6,303 nt of DNA from Endomicrobium sp. (GTDB lineage Bacteria; Elusimicrobiota; Endomicrobiia; Endomicrobiales; Endomicrobiaceae). The first letter of the stretch is position 1. Every line of letters begins with the position of its first letter. Positions 1 through 5,497 of this stretch are shown in pieces. The translations under genes were made by a program, and so were the position numbers. Location: NCBI GenBank assembly GCA_031277075.1, contig JAISLV010000180.1, forward strand, positions 1 through 6,303, given 5' to 3'. The notes beneath the pieces are model-generated. The model was not told where the DNA came from, did not search any database, and worked only from the letters and a program-made list of their open reading frames with translations.

Positions 1-3000
1 GGAGGAAAGAGGCAGCTTTTTAAAATTGACGAGGGAATAACTTTAAATATAGTGTCTAGCGCGCAGGATTTACTCAGGAATTTAGAAGAAATAGCTGAAA
101 ACAGCGCGGAAAAAGATAAAGAATACGCGGTGGTAAATGTCGGGGGACAAAAAAGAATTATAGCTTATCCTAAAGGTTCTACGGCTTTTGATATTCTTTC
201 GGCTTTGCCTTTTGACGACGGCAATAGACGCGTTTTAAAGTATAAAGGGCAAACTCTCTACGGCGTTTTGCCAAGCCCAAAAGAGTATGAAATAACTCAA
301 TACGATTTAGAAATTTCAGATATTGCCGACGATACGAAATATACGGGCGAACCCAAAAGCGTAAGAGCAAAAATTTTAAAAGACGGTTTTAGAAAAAACG
401 CGTCCCGCCCGTCTTATATCGGATTAGAAGTTGACGATAAAACTCTTTCGGTTTTTGCGGCTCATTACGGGTTAAAAGATATTGAAGAATTGTTTTCGGC
501 TTTAAACGCGGGATTCATAAGCGAAGAATCTATTGAAGCGTTTATAAAAGCTCAAAACGAGTATGTCGTTGAAATACAGACGAATGTTGACGACGGACAG
601 GCTGAAGACATAACCCCTAAAATTGAAGAGATAATTGAGCAATATTATAAAGGTAAAGTCGAAATTGTAGAAGAAAACCCGCTTGAACCTAACAGATTTC
701 AGACTGGCGTTAAAGTAATTTTTCACGGAAGTGAAGATGAAGTTGAAGAATTTATTAAAAAAATAGACGACAATTTAAAAGTTCCTTTAAGGCAGACAGA
801 TACGAGACGGTTGCCTTACTCTAGACTACCTTATGGTCTTGCTCTAAAAGGAATTATAGCTTTGGGCGAAAACGTAATGGATTTGTTTTCAGGCGCGATA
901 GGTTTGGCGCAAAACGCGCTTGCGGGATTTTTTGAGGAAAACAAAGTTTTTTATGGCGATGAAAATCTTATTTTAATTTCTGAAGCGCAGGATTTGAAAG
1001 ATGAAATAAAGAATTATTTTGACGCAGACGGCAGGTTTGACGGGTTTGATTACGACTTGGTTATTTCAGAAAACCCAGACCTTATATTGTCGCCTGAAAC
1101 TTACGCTTTTTCAACTTTGGAAGCAGACGCGAAAAGCGGCAAAATTACGCTTTACGTCCACAAAGTTTTCCTTGAAGCTATGTCTAATAAGGGAAGCAAA
1201 GAAAGAAAAGAACTGTTTGAACTGCTTGCCGCGCACGAAGCGCGGGAATACTTAGAGCTGCTTGACAAAAGCGAAAGCGGCGACGATTTTGACATAGAAG
1301 CATGGCATGCAAAGCAGTATGGAAATTCCGAGCAGAAAAAACTTATGGATTTTGCGGCAGAAGCTGCGGCTTTAGCGGCGTCGGCTAAACAAAAAGAAGC
1401 TCTTGCGCAAGAAATTGCCGAGCGGCTTGCCGTGTCGGAATCCCTTTCAAAAGACGACCCTGCGGATATTCTTTTACTGCTTGGAAACGACGAGCCTAAA
1501 ACTTTTGATAAAGCCGTAGAGCTGTATAAAAGTCAGGCTGTAAAGAAAATAGCCGTTTTAGGCGGAAGAGGGAGACTTACGCAGAGCTTAAAACAAATTA
1601 TAGAAAAAATTATGCGAAGCGAGACGGCGCAGGCTCGGCAAACAAAAGATAGTTTGATAGAAGAATTGTTTAGCCCGTCGCAAGAAGATATTGACGAATA
1701 CAATCGGAGTATGAGCGAAGCTCTAGATGCAAAAGACATAAACGCGCAAGTCATTGTAGGCAAAACTCCGTATATCCTTAAATATTTCGGTTTTGAAAAC
1801 GATACTTTAGAGACGACAAAATATATTATAAGAAAATCAATGAATGCAGATGAAGAGCATACTATATCCGCCCAAACAATAAAAAATTTGCCAAGTCTTG
1901 TTCACAATCCGTTGGCTGTTATAAAATCTTACGACAATAGTTTAATTTTGGTTTTAAATGAGACGGATAAAAATGGAAGGCGTATAACGCTTGTCGTAAG
2001 ACCTGAAATTAGAAAAGATATTTCCGGCAAAATCGTAAAATATTTTAATTTTATTCCAAGTATGTATGGGAGACAAAAATTTGAAGAGTTTGTGACTAAA
2101 AATCTGAAAGAAAATAATATTTTGTATATAGAAAACAAAAGTCCACAGACTCTCATCCCCCTACAATTGGGTTCCGTATCTGTGGACGCTTTAAATATAC
2201 CAACAAAAGAAGATATTGTCAATAATCTTATCGGCAGCAATAACTTAATGGAAGTATCAGACGGAGCAAGCGAAGCTGAGATAATAGGAAATTATCTCAT
2301 TTCTAAAGGAGTGAAAAGAGAAGACATAATTTTTGAAGATAGTTCCACAAACACTGTTGAGAATTTAAAAAATATAAAGGAAAGCGTTCTAACTCTTCAA
2401 AAATCGCTTGGGCGGCAGATAAGAACGGCTTTCATTCAAAAGCCTATACAGCAATTGAGAGCGCAGGCGTCTTTTAACGCAGTATTTGAACCAGAAATAC
2501 GTTCTGGCAAAGTTAAAGGAATAAGCGTTACCGTTGAAGATTTTTATAGAGAGCAAAAGGCAGACGCTCTTGCGCAAGACAGTTTTTATGAGCTGACGCG
2601 CCTGCTGGCTTATTCTCTTAAAGGAGACGCTTTGCCGTCTGTCTGGGACGAAAGTTCAATTTTTGGAAACGTTATGCCTGACGACATTTGGATTAAGGCG
2701 GCAATACTTTTAGACGAGGCGGCTAATTCTAAAGACATTCAAAAAGAGTTGATAGCCATTATAGAAAACGCAAAAATAGACGGCAAACCGCTTTTCCCAA
2801 ACAAGCAAGCTCTTTTAGACGCGCTTAAGAGCAAAACTGCTGCGGGGTCTTTTCAATATAGCGCTATAGAAATGTTTATAGACACAATATATAAAAACAG
2901 CGTTCCAGTTTCAGGCGTTTTAAGCCAAACCTTAGAAACGCTTAAAAACTCTGCTTCCCTTCCTTTCAGCCGCGCTCCTCTTTTTATTTTGAAAAAACTT

Positions 3001-5490
3001 TCACTCTACGCGCGCGCTCCGCAATATTTAAAAGACCTTTCGCAGGCATTTGTTTTTGACGTAGATAAACCTGATAGAGAACTTGCGGCTTATTTGGGTT
3101 CTTTTGCGTCAAAATCGTTTGCTTTATCTTTTAAGGAGAACGCTTCAGAACTCAATGGAGAAATTATAAGCGCGCAAGTTTTTGTGAACGGGCGGTATTT
3201 ACGGGCGGACATCGCTTTAAATAAAACCGTTACGGACAAAAGAATTTTTAATTCTTTAGAGTTTTCCGTCTACGGAATAGATTCTTCAGACGCCGCTTTG
3301 TTAAATGAGATAAAAATACAGCTGGTAAATTTGTTGACGTCAAATTATGCGCTTGCGGCGCAACTTGCTCGTTTTGGGCTTGATTTGCGCGGGATTAAAA
3401 ATATTGTCTACATAAACGACAAAGGCGTCAATCAAAGCGCGGCTCCTGAAATGAAAGTCGTAAGCGTTCAAAACCGGCAAAATTATAATTCTGCGTTCGG
3501 CGCGTTTGCAGATTTGCAGGCGGGACGTTTTAAAAGCGTTGAAGAAAGAGCGGAAATTATATCCGCAGCGGCTGCGGCGGCGGGAGAAATGCAAAAGGTA
3601 GAAAGAGAAATTAAAAGCGAAAGCGTTTTCAGCGAAAAACTGTCTGTAAGCGCAATGTTAAAAACTGAAAACGACTCAGGTATCGGAGAGCTTACGGCTC
3701 TTGCAGACTATGTTTCAAATGTGCTTAAAAACGCAGGAGTATGCGGCTTTACCATGACAGACGCCGCGGATTTGTCAAACCCTCTAGCCGCAAATTATTT
3801 GCTTGTAGATTTACTTTCTATAAAGGAAGCGCAGGGAAAAATAACGGCTCAAGATTTAAAAACCCAAGACATAAGCGCAGAAACTGTAGATAAAGCCGCC
3901 GCGGCAAAAAATAAACTTAACGCCGCGTTAAAATTATATTTGTCTTTAAGCGATAAAGCTGATATTGAACGCTATTACAGCGCAAATAAAAGCTGGCTAG
4001 ACGCTTTTGCCGGCGCGGAATTTGAAAAATATAAAGACGCGTTAAGCTCGGACAGGCAAAATTTCATTATGACTATAGCGATGCTTGAAATGTTTTTTGA
4101 ACGCCAAATTAAAGAAACTTTGAGCGAAATAGCATTGGGCGAAGTTTCTTTAACTTTAAAAAATATTGACGCTTCAAACATTGGGGCGGCGGTGAGAAAA
4201 TGGTTTGTTTTGGGAGTAAATTCGCTTGTATTAGACATTGAAAATATAGACGAAGCCGTTCTTAAAAATTTAAACGCTGAACTTAACGCTTTAAGAGACG
4301 AAGGTTATTACGGCGCGATTTATATAAAATCTGCAAATCAAAATCAAAACGCGCTGGATTTAATAATTGATTACGGGCATATTCCCGTAATTCCTTTTAT
4401 GTCGCTAAAGGCTTTGACAGTCCCCAAAAACGCTTACAGACTTGAAATAGACGACGCGGCTTTGCGTTCAAACCCGGATATTGAAGCTTTGCTTAAAGAA
4501 ACGTCTTCAAGCGGCGCGCGTTTTGTGGATTATCCGATAGGCTTGCTTTGGGGAGAGAGAACTTCTGAAAGCGCGCTTGAAAATTACAGAGTTCCCGCTA
4601 AAGGTTCAAAGCGTTTTGCGGGGATAAATTTTGGTTTGTTTAAAGTTCCGTTTAAGACTGCCGAGCAAAGCAGGCTTGACGTATATGACGACGCTTTAAA
4701 TAAAGGTTTAAATTTTAACGCAGACGCTTCAAAATTTGACGTCAACGCAGAATTTCCGCTTGAAGTCTACGGTAAAAAAACGCCTGTCGTTTTTGCCGTT
4801 TTGGCGTTTGGGGCGGCGGCGCGGAGCGGGAAAATATCAGAAATTGTAAATTCTGCAGATTACCATGAATTTGAGCGCTACGCGATTCAAATATTAGAAT
4901 CTTTGGGAACGCGCGGCGAACTTAAAAACGCTTACGAATATCTTTACGCAATTTTGACGTCGTATCAAAACGCCGTAAAGTCCGGCGACCAAGATTTGCA
5001 GCTTGTTGAAGCCGCAAGAGCCGCGGGGTTTTTACAAGGATTAAGCGAAAACTTAATTATTAAAAAAGCGGGAGTTTTTCAGTCGCGCGAAATCGCGTTG
5101 ATTTACGCAAAGCTCGTTTCGCTCCAAGCTCTGCTTGAAACGGGCGTATATTCTAAATCTGTTGACGGGGTTTTTGCGCAGCGTGTTTTGGGAAATATAA
5201 ATAAAATCCTTGACGAAAAAAATCTCAAAGAAGCCGCTTTAGAAATAGTTCCGCTTTTTAAGAACTTGTCGTCGGCGTTAGACGGCGGAATTTTTGCTTT
5301 TGATTTTGACGGCGCGGGCGAATTGTTTGAAAGCGCAGGCGACGCCGAAAAAACGGCTAAAATTTACGCCGCTCTCATTAGCGTTATGACGGACGTTTTT
5401 ATAGACGTAAAATTTTCTAAAGAAGACATAAGAAAGAACGTTTCGGCTGTTCCTTTGGACGCTGTAAAAAATATATTGGCAGCGGCGTAA
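1..5490 (+). CDS. Giant multidomain protein, 5' partial (RelA/SpoT-type TGS-ACT, YdcF, MuF-C-like and GH77-like modules)
   Basis: The frame is open from base 1 to the TAA at 5488-5490, giving 1829 visible residues. The first possible start inside the window is GTG at 52, but 17 sense codons precede it in frame and no ribosome site is suitably placed (the nearest GAGGG ends 16 bases before it). The real start is therefore probably upstream, and GTG is an internal valine. Residues here count that valine as 1. Modules seen in order: TGS-like (26-90), RelA-type helical segment (130-168), ACT-like (171-246), amphipathic segment (262-294), HExxE region (300-440), split YdcF/DUF218 (470-515 and 735-860), an inserted MuF-C-like domain (565-710), an unrecognised part (870-1195), a GH77-like part (1195-1400) and an unrecognised C-terminus. 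No clean membrane helix is visible. Overall function is unknown; the mixture suggests a sensory or scaffold protein more than one enzyme, but that is inference. The coding frame is certain; the domain names are less so. Confidence 0.93.
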   Translation, partial: GGKRQLFKIDEGITLNIVSSAQDLLRNLEEIAENSAEKDKEYAVVNVGGQKRIIAYPKGSTAFDILSALPFDDGNRRVLKYKGQTLYGVLPSPKEYEITQYDLEISDIADDTKYTGEPKSVRAKILKDGFRKNASRPSYIGLEVDDKTLSVFAAHYGLKDIEELFSALNAGFISEESIEAFIKAQNEYVVEIQTNVDDGQAEDITPKIEEIIEQYYKGKVEIVEENPLEPNRFQTGVKVIFHGSEDEVEEFIKKIDDNLKVPLRQTDTRRLPYSRLPYGLALKGIIALGENVMDLFSGAIGLAQNALAGFFEENKVFYGDENLILISEAQDLKDEIKNYFDADGRFDGFDYDLVISENPDLILSPETYAFSTLEADAKSGKITLYVHKVFLEAMSNKGSKERKELFELLAAHEAREYLELLDKSESGDDFDIEAWHAKQYGNSEQKKLMDFAAEAAALAASAKQKEALAQEIAERLAVSESLSKDDPADILLLLGNDEPKTFDKAVELYKSQAVKKIAVLGGRGRLTQSLKQIIEKIMRSETAQARQTKDSLIEELFSPSQEDIDEYNRSMSEALDAKDINAQVIVGKTPYILKYFGFENDTLETTKYIIRKSMNADEEHTISAQTIKNLPSLVHNPLAVIKSYDNSLILVLNETDKNGRRITLVVRPEIRKDISGKIVKYFNFIPSMYGRQKFEEFVTKNLKENNILYIENKSPQTLIPLQLGSVSVDALNIPTKEDIVNNLIGSNNLMEVSDGASEAEIIGNYLISKGVKREDIIFEDSSTNTVENLKNIKESVLTLQKSLGRQIRTAFIQKPIQQLRAQASFNAVFEPEIRSGKVKGISVTVEDFYREQKADALAQDSFYELTRLLAYSLKGDALPSVWDESSIFGNVMPDDIWIKAAILLDEAANSKDIQKELIAIIENAKIDGKPLFPNKQALLDALKSKTAAGSFQYSAIEMFIDTIYKNSVPVSGVLSQTLETLKNSASLPFSRAPLFILKKLSLYARAPQYLKDLSQAFVFDVDKPDRELAAYLGSFASKSFALSFKENASELNGEIISAQVFVNGRYLRADIALNKTVTDKRIFNSLEFSVYGIDSSDAALLNEIKIQLVNLLTSNYALAAQLARFGLDLRGIKNIVYINDKGVNQSAAPEMKVVSVQNRQNYNSAFGAFADLQAGRFKSVEERAEIISAAAAAAGEMQKVEREIKSESVFSEKLSVSAMLKTENDSGIGELTALADYVSNVLKNAGVCGFTMTDAADLSNPLAANYLLVDLLSIKEAQGKITAQDLKTQDISAETVDKAAAAKNKLNAALKLYLSLSDKADIERYYSANKSWLDAFAGAEFEKYKDALSSDRQNFIMTIAMLEMFFERQIKETLSEIALGEVSLTLKNIDASNIGAAVRKWFVLGVNSLVLDIENIDEAVLKNLNAELNALRDEGYYGAIYIKSANQNQNALDLIIDYGHIPVIPFMSLKALTVPKNAYRLEIDDAALRSNPDIEALLKETSSSGARFVDYPIGLLWGERTSESALENYRVPAKGSKRFAGINFGLFKVPFKTAEQSRLDVYDDALNKGLNFNADASKFDVNAEFPLEVYGKKTPVVFAVLAFGAAARSGKISEIVNSADYHEFERYAIQILESLGTRGELKNAYEYLYAILTSYQNAVKSGDQDLQLVEAARAAGFLQGLSENLIIKKAGVFQSREIALIYAKLVSLQALLETGVYSKSVDGVFAQRVLGNINKILDEKNLKEAALEIVPLFKNLSSALDGGIFAFDFDGAGELFESAGDAEKTAKIYAALISVMTDVFIDVKFSKEDIRKNVSAVPLDAVKNILAAA
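121..792 (+). other. Domain region: RelA/SpoT C-terminal-like module (TGS, helical, ACT)
   Basis: Three consecutive segments follow the order seen in the regulatory half of RelA/SpoT enzymes. First is a TGS-like domain (residues about 26-90). Its core, IIAYPKGSTAFDIL (36-49), matches the family's hallmark of proline-x-Gly-Ser/Ala-Thr followed by a Phe-Asp or Asp-Phe pair. Second is a helical segment around AAHYGLKDIEELFSAL (136-151) followed by GFISEESI, which resembles the family pattern of a short 'small-residue, x, x, Gly' helix and then a Gly-x-hydrophobic-Ser turn. Third is an ACT-like fold (171-246), starting with YVVEIQT and ending with a strand and the helix SEDEVEEFIKKI. In known RelA/SpoT proteins this half senses the ribosome or other signals and controls (p)ppGpp synthesis and hydrolysis. 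No synthetase or hydrolase domain lies in the window; one could lie upstream. The zinc-finger segment that some members carry before ACT is absent. TGS is the firmest call and ACT is softer. Confidence 0.6.
949..1371 (+). other. Domain region: HExxE / WHA motif, possible degenerate metallohydrolase-like region
   Basis: After a predicted strand (ITLYVHKVFLEAM) and a charged linker comes the helix ELFELLAAHEAREYLELL, which contains H395-E396-x-x-E399. About 17 residues later is E416-A-W418-H419-A. A His-Glu helix followed by another Glu and His resembles the layout of zinc-binding helices in zincin-type metalloproteases. However, the second position that is normally His is Glu here (HExxE rather than HExxH), so classical zinc binding is not supported. 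The region may be a divergent metal site, a decayed protease or an unrelated helical domain. The residues are directly visible; any function is speculative. Confidence 0.3.
1459..1596 (+). other. Domain region: YdcF/DUF218 domain, N-terminal piece
   Basis: Residues 471-480 (ADILLLLGND) form the first beta strand and loop typical of YdcF/SanA/ElyC-type DUF218 domains. They are followed by the helix FDKAVELYKSQA and the strand KKIAVLGGRGRL (498-509), matching the family pattern 'aeLY..g.a..ii.sGG.g'. In normal members the conserved SEAE helix follows within a few tens of residues. Here it appears only at residue 740, about 230 residues later, so the fold is interrupted. E. coli family members act in envelope maintenance (ElyC, SanA) or bind S-adenosylmethionine (YdcF). 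What this copy does is unknown. Confidence 0.7.
1741..2184 (+). other. Domain region: MuF-C / barnase-EndoU-RelE-like phage polyvalent-protein domain inserted in YdcF
   Basis: Residues about 565-711 read in the order I associate with MuF-C and the related phage barnase-EndoU-ColicinE5/D-RelE-like (PBECR) domains: a 'v.vG.tP..l...G' start (VIVGKTPYILKYFGF, 567-581); a helix with R594-K595 leading to H603; LPSLVHNPLAVIKS (613-626) with the conserved Pro, Pro and Ser; a strand pair ending in a 'd.nG' turn and TLVVRPE; then N666-x3-S670-x-Y672; and finally LYIENK (691-696) and PLQL. These domains are found in phage and mobile-element polyvalent proteins and are predicted to be RNases or toxin-like. 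The segment is bracketed by the two halves of a YdcF domain. It is AT-rich (about 31% G+C by hand over 1801-2160), and none of its alanine codons after 1744 is GCG, the common choice elsewhere in the gene. The family choice between MuF-C and PBECR3 is uncertain, and no catalytic activity is demonstrated. Confidence 0.55.
2141..2187. repeat. 9-bp perfect inverted repeat with 29-base loop, inside the giant gene
   Basis: GTCCACAGA at 2141-2149 is the exact reverse complement of TCTGTGGAC at 2179-2187. Runs of C (2157-2161) and G (2169-2171) inside the loop could add a short inner stem. No U-run follows and the element lies within coding sequence near the end of the MuF-C-like insert, so it is not a standard terminator. 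It may be chance, a palindromic element carried with the insert, or an mRNA hairpin. Confidence 0.4.
2254..2637 (+). other. Domain region: YdcF/DUF218 domain, C-terminal piece
   Basis: This piece completes the YdcF fold begun at residue 470. It shows the family's strongest motifs in the correct order: ASEAEIIGNYLISKGV (739-754), then REDIIFEDSSTNTVENL (756-772) with the Glu and the Ser-x-Asn-Thr-x-Glu-Asn signature, then the strand IRTAFIQKP and the arginine helix QQLRAQASF (801-809). A closing helix FYELTRLLAYSLKGD (845-859) also occurs in many family members. Since all the hallmark residues (SEAE, E762, S765, N767-T768, E770-N771, R803) are kept, this half looks functional rather than decayed, despite the insertion in front of it. 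Confidence 0.75.
3634..4251 (+). other. Domain region: degenerate GH77 (4-alpha-glucanotransferase, MalQ-like) segment
   Basis: Several landmarks of the front half of MalQ-type GH77 enzymes occur in the right order. SAMLKTENDSGIGELTAL (1200-1217) resembles the opening 'GIGDfg.L' motif. The helix and strand NVLKNAGVCGFTMTDAAD follow where MalQ has 'aG....QlLPl'. SNPLAANYLLVDLLSI (1242-1257) lies where MalQ has 'SPY...s.fa.nplli.l'. KSWLDAFAGAEFEKYKDAL (1313-1331) resembles 'WLddYAlF.alk', and LEMFFERQI (1345-1353) resembles the 'f..f.Q' helix. A strand GVNSLVLDI (1388-1396) could match the nucleophile strand, but the Arg expected two residues before the Asp is Val1393. The Glu-Asp-Leu-Gly acid motif is not seen. 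The SPY and GIGDfg motifs are altered, so sugar transfer is unlikely; glycan binding or a purely structural role is possible. This is eye-based homology and needs a profile test. Confidence 0.42.
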
Positions 5491-5497
5491 AAAAAAG

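Noticed and set aside
1..9. GGAGGAAAG at the very start looks like a strong Shine-Dalgarno site.
   Set aside because: No ATG, GTG or TTG follows at a usable distance, and the bases read in frame as Gly-Gly-Lys of the giant protein.
2131..2200. Inverted repeat at 2141-2187 as a transcription terminator.
   Set aside because: It is in the middle of an open reading frame, has a long loop, and no T-run follows the right arm.
1929..2240. 103-codon open frame on the minus strand.
   Set aside because: It lies fully inside the domain-bearing plus-strand gene, has no recognisable motif or ribosome site, and is a shadow of the coding frame.
3562..3588. GCA/GCG/GCT run (residues 1172-1177) as a microsatellite.
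   Set aside because: Only six mixed alanine codons, in frame, within a helical segment; ordinary low complexity in coding sequence.
5488..5497. Run of eight A's at the junction as a slippery site fusing the two genes.
   Set aside because: The run begins within the stop codon TAA, so slippage on it could not bypass termination; simple reinitiation at ATG 5498 is enough.
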